Below, one piece after another: positions 1-6,755 of a stretch of DNA of 15,179 nucleotides. The translations under genes and the position numbers were made by a program. Source of the DNA: JABMMZ01 sp964600345. GTDB lineage: Bacteria > Bacteroidota > Bacteroidia > NS11-12g > UBA955. The notes under the pieces are model-generated. The model did not search any database and was not told where the DNA came from. It saw only the letters and a program-made list of their open reading frames with translations. The DNA is taken from NCBI GenBank assembly GCA_964600345.1, contig CAZRKA010000078.1:1-15179 (forward strand). Reading direction: 5' to 3'. Numbering within the stretch: the first letter of the stretch is position 1; every line of letters begins with the position of its first letter.

Positions 1-209
1 CTTTTTTATATAAAATCTATGGCAATAAAGGCCTTAAAGTAATAAGTACTATCCTCCTGGTTTTTGCGCTCTTTTATTATTTCCTGATTGCCTTTAAATA
101 CGCCGGTCTCTTCAATGAAGGTTTTCTTTCTGCCCTGTTTATGGTTTTTCAGATTTTTGCCTTTGCCGTTGTTTTCATCAGTGCCCTGATTATCTTCTAT
201 AAAAAGTAA
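1..209 (+). CDS. C-terminal fragment of a small membrane protein (5' end outside window)
   Basis: An open frame runs in from the left edge (first full codon at 3) and stops at TAA 207-209, giving about 68 residues. Two hydrophobic stretches, roughly VISTILLVFALFYYFLIAF and LFMVFQIFAFAVVFISALII, are separated by a short polar loop (KYAGLFNEG), and the protein ends YKK. This looks like the last two transmembrane helices of an inner-membrane protein with a basic cytoplasmic tail. No ATG precedes the first helix inside the window, so the start lies upstream. The family is not recognised. The frame is supported by its uniform hydrophobic composition and by its stop lying 30 bases before the next gene's start. 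Confidence 0.6.
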   Translation, partial: FLYKIYGNKGLKVISTILLVFALFYYFLIAFKYAGLFNEGFLSALFMVFQIFAFAVVFISALIIFYKK

Positions 210-223
210 TTCGCTTATTTCCT

Positions 224-231
224 TATCTTTG
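224..231 (+). promoter_or_regulatory. Possible Bacteroidota -7 box (TATCTTTG)
   Basis: TATCTTTG matches the Bacteroidota sigma-factor -7 consensus TAnnTTTG exactly. It lies only 8 bases before the ATG at 240, so a transcript from it would be leaderless or nearly so. No clear -33 TTTG is seen upstream, and an 8-base match can occur by chance in A/T-rich DNA. Confidence 0.3.
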
Positions 232-239
232 ATTGACAA

Positions 240-1235
240 ATGAAAACTATCACGGCGATATGGCTCTGTCTCATCTGCTTTGAAAGCCGTTCGCAGGATA
301 TACAATACCGCCTCGGCACTTCTTCTCCGGTTCAGTTAAATCCGGCATTCTGCGGTGATGCATTATACAGAAACACCAATTACAACCGCCTGATTGCAGG
401 GTATCAGGGCGGCGACCTGATCAACGGCGCACATTCCTTTTTGTCGTACGATGCCTTTCACTGGAATCTGAGCAGCAGTGTCGGCCTACTGGTTCAGGAA
501 AGCCGTCCGGGCAAAGGCCTTCTGGTTCTGCGTTCTGTTTCTGCCCTCTATGCTTACATCATGCCGCTCAATAAAAACATCACTTTAAGATATGGTTTGA
601 TAGCCGGCCTCGAATCCAAACAAATGGATGCTGAGATTAGATTCAGATACCTTGAATTCCCGGAGCGCATGGAGCAAGTCGACCCGGTTTACAGAAGCGA
701 ATTGAGCGATGGAGTTGGTTTGCACAGAAACAAAAACTACTTCAAATTCGGATTCGGAAGCATCATGGAGACGGCAAATATAGATGCCGGTTTATCAGTG
801 ATGAACATCCATCGGCCCGACTGGTCATTATCAGAGAACAACCCGCAAAGGAAACCCGTACTGATCAATGCCCATGCCGTTTACCGTTTCTATCAACAAA
901 AGCACTACCGCGTCAGTGCAAAAACTGTCTTCAGTGCACAGGAAGCTGAAATACAAATGCAGGGTGGATTACAATTCAAAAGCAGGAAATTGATGTGCGC
1001 CTTGTTTTACAGGCATCAGTTAGCTTACAAAGCCGAAGCGGCTTATCTGTCTGTCGCTGCCGGGTACAACCTTGCCGGCTTTCAATTGCGCATTGGCAGC
1101 GAATACCTGCTCAATTCCCGGCATGCAGGGCCGCAATTTTACCAGCGCATTTCACTGCTATACCTGTTTCACACAAGCGGTGTCAGGGTTTGCAGGCCGG
1201 TATTCAGGAAAAAGTTTGCGGATGAGACGTTTTAA
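240..1235 (+). CDS. Type IX secretion system membrane protein, PorP/SprF family
   Basis: This 331-residue protein carries a signal peptide (about residues 1-19, ending near ESRSQ) followed by the family hallmark LNPAFCG at 33-39, equivalent to the usual LNPAxxG of PorP/SprF proteins. The rest alternates short hydrophobic and polar stretches ending in aromatic residues, as expected of an outer-membrane beta-barrel, and the length is normal for the family. In Flavobacterium johnsoniae, SprF is needed for secretion of the type B cargo SprB. The next gene encodes a protein with such a sorting domain, so this may be its dedicated partner. The ATG at 240 is chosen because it starts the signal peptide directly. 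The last 33 codons (299-331, QFYQRIS to DETF) are duplicated at 3664-3761. Which family member this is cannot be settled, so no symbol is given. Confidence 0.85.
   Translation: MKTITAIWLCLICFESRSQDIQYRLGTSSPVQLNPAFCGDALYRNTNYNRLIAGYQGGDLINGAHSFLSYDAFHWNLSSSVGLLVQESRPGKGLLVLRSVSALYAYIMPLNKNITLRYGLIAGLESKQMDAEIRFRYLEFPERMEQVDPVYRSELSDGVGLHRNKNYFKFGFGSIMETANIDAGLSVMNIHRPDWSLSENNPQRKPVLINAHAVYRFYQQKHYRVSAKTVFSAQEAEIQMQGGLQFKSRKLMCALFYRHQLAYKAEAAYLSVAAGYNLAGFQLRIGSEYLLNSRHAGPQFYQRISLLYLFHTSGVRVCRPVFRKKFADETF
1134..1231 (+). repeat. 98-base direct repeat, copy 1 (3' end of porP-like gene)
   Basis: This stretch is identical base for base to 3664-3761. It begins exactly on codon 299 of the porP-like gene and runs to the second base of its last sense codon. 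Identity stops at the next base (TTT TAA here, TTC TGA in copy 2), and the sequence beyond the stop codons is unrelated. Confidence 0.95.
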
Positions 1236-1324
1236 TAAGTTTTGTAGATAGATATTATAAGCATTATATTGCATTAATTTTTAATGATCAGTTTTGTTTG
1301 AGTTTATAAGCTAATTGTACTATT

Positions 1325-3538
1325 TTGAACATAACACATTTATTTGCTCTCTTGATTCTTAACTGTTCTGCCGTAATAATCAGAGCACAGGCTCCTCCGG
1401 TGGATTGGAGTTTTTCTTTTGGCGGAAGCAATATAGAATCTGCATCTAAAATGTCTGAACTCAACGATGGCAGAATCATCGTTTGTGGTTCCACCAGTTC
1501 AGATGATAAAGATCTTACTTCCAACAAGGGTGGTTCAGACGCCTGTTTGATACTCATTAACCGGATAGGTAAAAAGATTTGGCATAAAACGTATGGGGGT
1601 TCCGGTGAAGATTATTTTGGGGATGTTAAAGTTTGTCAGGATAAAGGTTTTATAATTTGTGGCAGCAGTACATCTTCGGATGGAGACCTGTTAAAAAACA
1701 ATGGCACACATGATTTATGGGTACTTAAAACAGATACAGCTGGAAACTTAATATGGTCGCGCACGTATGGTGGAAGCAAAATGGACCGGGCTGCAGAAAT
1801 CAGGGAATTACCGGATGGCGGATACGTGGTAATAGGAACAACAGAATCCAAAGACGGAGATGTAAATGCCAACAAAGGACATGAAAACATCTGGCTTTTA
1901 AAACTGGATGTCAATGGTAATATCGTATGGCAGAAAACCTATGGCGGATCAAGAAGCGAGGCAGGTTTAAGTTTAGATATTTGTAAGGACAATGGATTCA
2001 TTTTATGCGGGTATTCAAGTTCGGACGACGGTGACCTAACCGTACATTACGGAGAGTCAGACATATGGGTCTTAAAGATAAATACATCAGGGAATATCGT
2101 ATGGCAAAGAAAATATGGTCAGGCAGGCTATGAATCCGGACGTTGCGTCAGAGAATGTAAAGAAGGTGGTTTTATCATTTCAGGAGAGTTCTATCAATTA
2201 AATAACTATGGATGGGATATCTGGGTATTAAAATTAAATTCTGCAGGAGGTTTACTATGGGACAGGAAAATTGGCGGTAGTTCCTACGACTGGTCATTTA
2301 GTGTGAGTCAATGTGAAGACAATGGATTTATTGTGATTGGGAATGCTGCATCCAGAGATGGTCAGGTAATGGAATCAAAAGGTGAACGCGATATCTGGTT
2401 TTTAAAGTTTACTAATTACGGAAACATAGAATGGAGCAAAGCAATAGGCGGCAGTAAATCAGATCATGGTTTTTGTGTACTACAAAGCCAAGATGGTGCT
2501 TATCTGGCTTGTGGCAGTAGTTATTCTTCTGACAAAGATTTATTGTCTAACAATGGAGAAACTGATTGGTGGGTAATCAAATTATTGCCGGATCCCTTGA
2601 TTTTATCTGCCGATAAAGTAGTCTGTATATTTCAGGAATTAAATGTAAAAACCAACAAGCCCGGAAAAATAAAAAGATGGTCAGTTAATGGTCAATTTCA
2701 GGGTTACGCAGACAGCTTAAGCATCAAATTTCCTTTGTTGGGAAAATACCTTATAAAAGCTGAGATTGACTCGTTTGGATTTAGTTTAAGAGACAGTATT
2801 ACGGTATCGGTTATTGACCTGCCGAAATCTTTAGTCCCCGGTAAAATAAAAGGTTGCGAGCCTCTGGATATAAGAGTTTGCCTGAATCTCAATCAAAGTC
2901 AGATACGTGCAGGATGGAACGATGGAAATACAGATACTTGCAGGGTATTTACAAAACCCGGAATTTATATAGTAGTGCTGGACAATTCTGTCTGTACAAG
3001 TATTGATTCCATAGAAATAATTGAACTAAAGGCTCCTGATTTCCGTATTCTTCAAAGAGATACTCCATGCTTTGAAAATGGTGTTTATACGAAATTGCAG
3101 TTAAATGCTGATACTTTTCCAGGAATTACCTGGAGCGACGGAAGCACTGGAAGTGAACTTATAATTTACAAGAGCAACCCTGTGTCCGTAAAAGTAAAAG
3201 GCAGTAATTCCTGCATCAGTGAAGCGGGTTTTTCACCGGTGAATGGATGTAAAATGAAAATATTCCTGCCTGAAGCATTTTCTCCCAACAATGACGGATT
3301 GAATGACATATTCATATTATATGGAAGTCAGATTGCAGAAGCTAAAATGCAAATTTTCAACCGTTGGGGCGAAATGGTTTTTGAAGGTGATGCTCTGAGA
3401 GGATGGGATGGTTATTTTATGGGAGAAATGGTACAGGAAGGCACCTATTTTGTTTGTTTGACAATTCAATCAGTGCAAGACGCATCTGGTGCCAGCCCTT
3501 TTCTGTTTTTAAGTCAAAAGGTGATACTCCTTTACTGA
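1325..3538 (+). CDS. Secreted seven-repeat (beta-propeller-like) protein with T9SS type B sorting domain
   Basis: This 737-residue protein is probably exported through T9SS to the surface or medium. A signal peptide (1-23, ending IIRAQA) is followed by seven repeats. Each starts W-x(3)-[YFI]-G-G-S (GQA in the fifth) and carries an Asp/Gly-rich loop such as SSDDGDL. The leading Trp residues are at 28, 86, 144, 202, 260, 312 and 370: exactly 58 apart, except the fifth repeat (52), which has lost the loop. Seven repeats would suit a seven-bladed propeller (inference). A linker with beta-sandwich-like segments (about 425-643) leads to the gliding-type C-terminal domain (644-737), with FSPNNDGLNDIF and IFNRWGEMVFE. 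The start is TTG: an in-frame TAA lies at 1307-1309 and no ATG precedes the signal peptide. The gene looks more A/T-rich than its neighbours and lies between copies of a 98-base repeat. Ligand or activity is unknown. Confidence 0.85.
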   Translation: MNITHLFALLILNCSAVIIRAQAPPVDWSFSFGGSNIESASKMSELNDGRIIVCGSTSSDDKDLTSNKGGSDACLILINRIGKKIWHKTYGGSGEDYFGDVKVCQDKGFIICGSSTSSDGDLLKNNGTHDLWVLKTDTAGNLIWSRTYGGSKMDRAAEIRELPDGGYVVIGTTESKDGDVNANKGHENIWLLKLDVNGNIVWQKTYGGSRSEAGLSLDICKDNGFILCGYSSSDDGDLTVHYGESDIWVLKINTSGNIVWQRKYGQAGYESGRCVRECKEGGFIISGEFYQLNNYGWDIWVLKLNSAGGLLWDRKIGGSSYDWSFSVSQCEDNGFIVIGNAASRDGQVMESKGERDIWFLKFTNYGNIEWSKAIGGSKSDHGFCVLQSQDGAYLACGSSYSSDKDLLSNNGETDWWVIKLLPDPLILSADKVVCIFQELNVKTNKPGKIKRWSVNGQFQGYADSLSIKFPLLGKYLIKAEIDSFGFSLRDSITVSVIDLPKSLVPGKIKGCEPLDIRVCLNLNQSQIRAGWNDGNTDTCRVFTKPGIYIVVLDNSVCTSIDSIEIIELKAPDFRILQRDTPCFENGVYTKLQLNADTFPGITWSDGSTGSELIIYKSNPVSVKVKGSNSCISEAGFSPVNGCKMKIFLPEAFSPNNDGLNDIFILYGSQIAEAKMQIFNRWGEMVFEGDALRGWDGYFMGEMVQEGTYFVCLTIQSVQDASGASPFLFLSQKVILLY

Positions 3539-3569
3539 CAAATTAGATACACTTACTCAACGATATTTC

Positions 3570-3594
3570 AGAAGCTATTTTCCATGAGGCTTCT
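3570..3594 (+). terminator. Weak hairpin after the type B cargo gene
   Basis: AGAAGC (3570-3575) can pair with GCTTCT (3589-3594) across a 13-base loop, 31 bases after the stop of the 737-residue gene. The stem is short and followed only by TTG, so it is at best a poor intrinsic terminator. Confidence 0.2.
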
Positions 3595-3663
3595 TTGTCA
3601 TTCATACCCCATTACCAGATTTTAATACTAAGTCATAGCATTACACTTTTACAGCCGGGTAAA

Positions 3664-3761
3664 CAATTTTACCAGCGCATTTCACTGCTATACCTGTTTC
3701 ACACAAGCGGTGTCAGGGTTTGCAGGCCGGTATTCAGGAAAAAGTTTGCGGATGAGACGTT
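3664..3761 (+). repeat. 98-base direct repeat, copy 2
   Basis: An exact copy of 1134-1231. The two copies are 2,530 bases apart, start to start, and bracket the 737-residue secreted-protein gene. No transposase, integrase or terminal inverted repeat is seen at either edge. Confidence 0.95.
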
Positions 3762-3765
3762 CTGA
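3664..3765 (+). pseudogene. Remnant of the C-terminus of a PorP/SprF gene
   Basis: Read in frame from 3664, this stretch encodes the same last 33 residues as the intact porP-like gene (QFYQRIS to DETF) and then TGA at 3763-3765. The upstream sequence in this frame is unrelated and no start or signal peptide belongs to it, so it is a gene fragment. It may be the original gene end, left behind when the intervening 2.4 kb arrived, or a copied end. Its TGA differs from the TAA of the intact gene. Confidence 0.75.
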
Positions 3766-3818
3766 ATCGTCCTTAAAGCCCTGCATTCTTCGTTTTTTAA
3801 AATACGACCCGCATCCCT

Positions 3819-3826
3819 TAATTTTG
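3819..3826 (+). promoter_or_regulatory. Possible Bacteroidota -7 box (TAATTTTG)
   Basis: TAATTTTG fits the TAnnTTTG consensus exactly and ends 7 bases before the ATG at 3834, the same close spacing as at 224-231. This would give the MORN/TonB gene its own promoter, independent of the upstream cargo gene. No convincing -33 element is seen. Confidence 0.3.
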
Positions 3827-3833
3827 TCTGTTT

Positions 3834-4895
3834 ATGAGACACAGATTATCCTTGCTACTGACCTTAATGCTCCTGCTAAACCACAGTTTTGCACGCAGTC
3901 CTAAGAAAATATACATCCGTAAAACGTTTTGTTCGGTAGATAAGCATGCCTGCAATTACGCTCTGATATACAAAAACGACAGCGGCGTGAGGCTGGACTT
4001 TTACGATTGTAAGGACCGCCTGAAGATCAGGAGGAACTACGCCGCCGGACTGCGGGTTAAAAAAGACCTGCTCTGCGGCAACCAAAGCATGTTACACGGC
4101 GAAGAGGTTTATTACGACACTGCGGGCAATATAAGAGAACGCAACTATTACCACAATGGATACCTCACAGGGAAGACCTTTACTTACCACAGCAATGGTC
4201 AGACAGCTTCAGAAGGAAAGTATGTCGACGGACACAAGTCGGGCGTGTTCAGGTATTACGACACCAGCGGTCAACTGACCGGAGAAAATACTTTCAAAAG
4301 AGGGAATCGTTTTGATGGAATCTGGAAAGACCATTATCCGAATGGCTTTGTACATGTTTCTTATTACCGCGATATGAAACTGCTGCGAACTGCGGTTTTG
4401 AAGAGTAATGGTGATACCTCCTCTGTTTACCACTTTCGCTGGGATGGATTTGACCGTATGATTGCAACCATGGATGTTTACTATGACAATCGTTTTGCCT
4501 ATAAACGTCCGTTTGCACCCAATTACCGCGACTCCTTTTTCCTGGATTATAAGCAGGACAGCATGAAAAAGTTCAAAGACACTGTGAATAACAGAGATAT
4601 TACCTTTATTGGGGGAATGAACGGATTGAATACCTTTCTGGAAGACAATCTCGACTATCCTTCCTCAGCAATAAATGACGAAGAAGAAGGAAAGGTTATC
4701 GTAAATATGCTGTTCGGCAAGGAAGGTATACTGCTGGATGTGTTTAGTCGCTCTGAAGTCGATGCAGCCTTGGTGCAGGAGGCTATCAGAGTAATCCTTG
4801 AAACTGAGGGTATGTGGCTATTCGCCATGCGCGACGGCAAACCTGTAATGTTAAGGGCAAGAATTCCGATTAGTTTTATTATAAGAGGCTATTAA
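3834..4895 (+). CDS. Exported MORN-repeat protein with TonB-like C-terminal domain
   Basis: This 353-residue protein starts with a signal peptide (1-21, LSLLLTLMLLLNHSFA). Residues about 86-175 hold MORN_2-type repeats (G..YYDTAGNI, HNGYLTGKTFTYHSNGQ, DGHKSGVFRYYDTSGQLTGE, YPNGFVHVSYY). Residues 260-352 match the TonB C-terminal fold: GGMNGLNTFLEDNLDYP, then EGKVIVNMLFGKEG, then EAIRVILETEGMW, ending GKPVMLRARIPISF. TonB C-domains bind the TonB box of outer-membrane receptors. Here there is no N-terminal anchor helix and no proline-rich spacer, so a soluble periplasmic or outer-membrane-associated protein is more likely than a true energy transducer. MORN/TonB_C combinations are common in Bacteroidota and their role is poorly defined. 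The ATG opens the signal peptide directly, and a palindromic element begins at the base after the stop. Confidence 0.8.
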   Translation: MRHRLSLLLTLMLLLNHSFARSPKKIYIRKTFCSVDKHACNYALIYKNDSGVRLDFYDCKDRLKIRRNYAAGLRVKKDLLCGNQSMLHGEEVYYDTAGNIRERNYYHNGYLTGKTFTYHSNGQTASEGKYVDGHKSGVFRYYDTSGQLTGENTFKRGNRFDGIWKDHYPNGFVHVSYYRDMKLLRTAVLKSNGDTSSVYHFRWDGFDRMIATMDVYYDNRFAYKRPFAPNYRDSFFLDYKQDSMKKFKDTVNNRDITFIGGMNGLNTFLEDNLDYPSSAINDEEEGKVIVNMLFGKEGILLDVFSRSEVDAALVQEAIRVILETEGMWLFAMRDGKPVMLRARIPISFIIRGY

Positions 4896-5051
4896 CGGAT
4901 TGTTGGTGATAACACCAACAATAAGAGAGTCATTTTTGTGGCGAGCCATTCTAATGGTTATTATACTAATTGAGTAGCAGAATAATTCTTAGTATAACTC
5001 AATCGGAAACCCAGATGAAAATGATGTTGGTGTTATCACCAACATCTTCCG
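4896..5051 (+). mobile_element. MITE/REPIN-like element, copy 1 (complete)
   Basis: This 156-base element is bounded by CGGA...TCCG. The left end holds GTTGGTGATAACACCAAC and the right end its reverse complement GTTGGTGTTATCACCAAC. Each end is also a perfect hairpin: 4899-4908 pairs with 4913-4922 (10 bp, loop ATAA), and 5023-5032 pairs with 5037-5046 (10 bp, loop TTAT). The core carries a box (GCGAGCCATTCTAATGGT, 4941-4958) shared with copy 2, and a 7-bp inverted repeat, ATTGAGT (4969-4975) with ACTCAAT (4997-5003). No protein is encoded. Two inverted palindromes around a short core is the layout of REPINs mobilised in trans by RAYT transposases; a MITE is the other reading. The strand is arbitrary. 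The left hairpin starts 4 bases after a stop codon and may shape that mRNA's 3' end. Confidence 0.65.
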
Positions 5052-5075
5052 AAATAAATAATATAGCGATGATTA

Positions 5076-5233
5076 CGGAAGGTTGGTGATAACACCAACA
5101 ATATAATAATCATGGGGGTAGCGAGACATACTAATGGTAATTAGATAATCGAGTACCCTAATAATACTTTTGGAAACATTTCACTCGTAACCGAAATAAT
5201 AATGATGTTGGTGTTATACTCCCATAATCCACC
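5076..5233 (+). mobile_element. MITE/REPIN-like element, copy 2 (right end decayed)
   Basis: This second copy starts 180 bases after the first, and its start, left hairpin and core box keep exactly that offset. The left hairpin is intact (5082-5088 with 5093-5099, loop ATAA), as is the core box (GCGAGACATACTAATGGT, 5121-5138). The core inverted repeat is ATCGAGT (5148-5154) with ACTCG (5183-5187). The right end keeps GATGTTGGTGTTAT (5204-5217), but its second arm is replaced by unrelated sequence that rejoins copy 1 at CCGAAA. Copy 2 is therefore older or damaged. The right boundary is approximate. Confidence 0.6.
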
Positions 5234-5388
5234 GAAACCCCTGTGCTGGTGGCCGTTGGTCTTGAGAGCGCTCGCTAAACTCGCTAAGTTCCCCGACATC
5301 TTTCCGAAATTAATAGAATTCATTCAACTCTCAGGGAAAAGCATTTACTTTGAAAAACAATAATAGAGACTGGTCTCAAAAATAAACT
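5234..5388 (+). other. Non-coding leader between element copy 2 and the cupin gene
   Basis: No gene is seen here. CTCGCTAA occurs twice, at 5271-5278 and 5280-5287, and is antisense to TAGCGAG inside element copy 2 (5119-5125). TTACTTTG at 5345-5352 is one base off the Bacteroidota -7 consensus and could drive the cupin cluster with a leader of about 30 bases. Otherwise nothing is recognised. Confidence 0.4.
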
Positions 5389-5754
5389 ATGGTACTCAGT
5401 AAAGTCAATATCAACGAGAAACTCGCTTTAGTCAACGGTTACTGGAATCCCGGCATAGCGGCAGAACTCAATGGTCAGCATGTGAAACTTGTTAAGTTCA
5501 AAGGCGAATTCGTCTGGCATTCGCACGAGCATGAAGACGAGATGTTTCTGGTACTGAAGGGCAGTTTTACCATGCAGTTCAGAACCCACAGCGTTACAGT
5601 GAATGAAAACGAATTCATTGTTGTACCCAGGGGAATAGAACATTGCCCGCTGGCAGAGGAAGAAGTATCTGTGATGTTGTTTGAGCCTGCCTCTACCCTT
5701 AATACAGGCGACGCAGATTCTGAATTGCGCAAAACAGATCTTGAAAGAATATAA
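5389..5754 (+). CDS. Small single-domain cupin protein
   Basis: This 121-residue cytoplasmic protein is a cupin_2-type beta-barrel. The first cupin motif is clear: W43-H44-x-H46-x(4)-E51-x(6)-G58. The second is P80-x(4)-H85. H44, H46, E51 and H85 would bind the metal, so the metal site appears complete. Such small cupins bind a ligand or act as isomerases or dioxygenases, and the substrate cannot be read from the sequence. The ATG at 5389 fits the usual N-terminus of these proteins (short lead, then LVNGYWNPGIAAELNG). Only 3 bases separate its stop from the next gene, so it probably heads a three-gene operon with the DUF2306 and VF530-like genes. Confidence 0.85.
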   Translation: MVLSKVNINEKLALVNGYWNPGIAAELNGQHVKLVKFKGEFVWHSHEHEDEMFLVLKGSFTMQFRTHSVTVNENEFIVVPRGIEHCPLAEEEVSVMLFEPASTLNTGDADSELRKTDLERI

Positions 5755-5757
5755 TTC

Positions 5758-6390
5758 ATGTTCTCAAAAAGTCTCAGGTTCATATTTGTCAGTTTATGTC
5801 TTCTTATAGGACTATACCCTCTTATCTATGCGTTTATCGACAGGCGTTTCGGACTCCTGAGTACAAAATCCGAAGCCCTGCTTGCCGATACAGTTTGGAA
5901 CCCGGCTTTTTACACCCATATCAGTCTGGGCGGACTGGCATTGCTGACCGGGTGGATACAATTCAACAAACAATTCAGAGACAATAAACCAAAAACACAC
6001 AGAAACATTGGCAGGATTTATCTTGTATCCGTGCTCCTAAGCGGAATTTCCGGCATCTATATTGCCCTTTTTGCCACGGGAGGATTTATCAGCAGCTTTG
6101 GTTTTATTTGTCTTGGCATTATCTGGTTGTTCAGCAGCGGCAATGCTTACCGTTTAATTCTCAAAAAAGACCTTTTGCAACACAGGATATGGATGGGCCA
6201 CAGTTATGCCGCCTGTTTTGCAGCAGTCACTTTAAGAATATGGTTGCCACTGCTGATTGCCATGACAGGCGAATTTGATTCAGCATACAGAATTGTCGCT
6301 TGGCTGTGCTGGATTCCTAACATGTTATATTCTTCTTATCTTCACAGACTCATACTTGATCAGGAAAATATAATGAAAATCAGAAGCTGA
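5758..6390 (+). CDS. DUF2306-family integral membrane protein
   Basis: This 210-residue inner-membrane protein has about six hydrophobic segments (roughly 8-26, 52-68, 88-106, 112-131, 150-168 and 176-196). It carries the conserved His pattern of the DUF2306 family: YTHISLGG (H54), THRNIGRIY (H81) and QHRIWMGHSYA (H142, H148). Intramembrane histidines of this kind suggest haem or metal binding, but the family's function is not established and the match rests on recall of motifs. The ATG begins just before the first helix. The start is 4 bases after the cupin stop, and its own stop overlaps the next ATG by one base (TGATG), so translation of the three genes is probably coupled. Confidence 0.8.
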   Translation: MFSKSLRFIFVSLCLLIGLYPLIYAFIDRRFGLLSTKSEALLADTVWNPAFYTHISLGGLALLTGWIQFNKQFRDNKPKTHRNIGRIYLVSVLLSGISGIYIALFATGGFISSFGFICLGIIWLFSSGNAYRLILKKDLLQHRIWMGHSYAACFAAVTLRIWLPLLIAMTGEFDSAYRIVAWLCWIPNMLYSSYLHRLILDQENIMKIRS

Positions 6391-6623
6391 TGGAAACACA
6401 AAAGAACAATCCCCTTCACGGCTTAACGCTGGAAGCAATCCTTACCTGGATGGTTGAAACCAGGGGTTGGGATTACCTGGCTCAGGAAATCAATATCAAT
6501 TGTTTCAAAAGTAATCCGAGTATCAGGTCCAGCCTTGGTTTTCTCAGAAAAACACCCTGGGCCAGAGCTAAAGTGGAAAGCCTTTACCTCTATCTGAAAC
6601 GACAGGAGAAAAAAGGATTGTAA
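6390..6623 (+). CDS. VF530 (DUF2132) family small DNA-binding protein
   Basis: This 77-residue protein is recognised by the family core NPLHGLTLEAILTWMVETRG (residues 7-26) followed by ININCFKSNPSIRSSLGFLR and KTPWARAKVESLYL. These segments run through nearly the whole protein and its length is typical. VF530 proteins are small helical proteins described as DNA-binding; their cellular role is unclear. The ATG shares one base with the DUF2306 stop codon, marking it as the last gene of the cupin cluster. A 132-base gap follows before the next gene. Confidence 0.85.
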   Translation: METQKNNPLHGLTLEAILTWMVETRGWDYLAQEININCFKSNPSIRSSLGFLRKTPWARAKVESLYLYLKRQEKKGL

Positions 6624-6677
6624 GACTTCCGGGATATTTCAGTTTGAAGTCTGCACCTCACAGAACCACTTAAATTT

Positions 6678-6685
6678 CATATTTG
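6678..6685 (+). promoter_or_regulatory. Possible -7 box (CATATTTG) ahead of the five-gene array
   Basis: CATATTTGC differs from TAnnTTTG by one base and lies 70 bases before the array's first ATG, in the only sizeable gap (6624-6755) before the five tightly spaced paralogues. It is the best promoter candidate I see for the whole array. No properly spaced -33 element was found. Confidence 0.25.
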
Positions 6686-6755
6686 CAGCAAATCCTGTTT
6701 TAAGGATGTCTAAAGAATAAAGTCGGGGCGACTTTTTAAAGCAATTCTATCGCTT

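Noticed and set aside
1232..3663. Insertion sequence between the 98-base repeats
   Set aside because: There is no transposase and there are no terminal inverted repeats; 98 bases is far longer than a target-site duplication, so recombination is the better reading.
3710..3904. 64-residue open frame overlapping the 98-base repeat and the MORN gene start
   Set aside because: It is a frame-shifted reading of the duplicated porP 3' end, has no recognisable features and overlaps a well supported signal peptide in another frame.
4896..5233. CRISPR-like repeats (GTTGGTG... units)
   Set aside because: Only two units occur, the repeats are inverted relative to one another within each unit, the sequence between them is homologous rather than unique spacers, and no cas gene is present.
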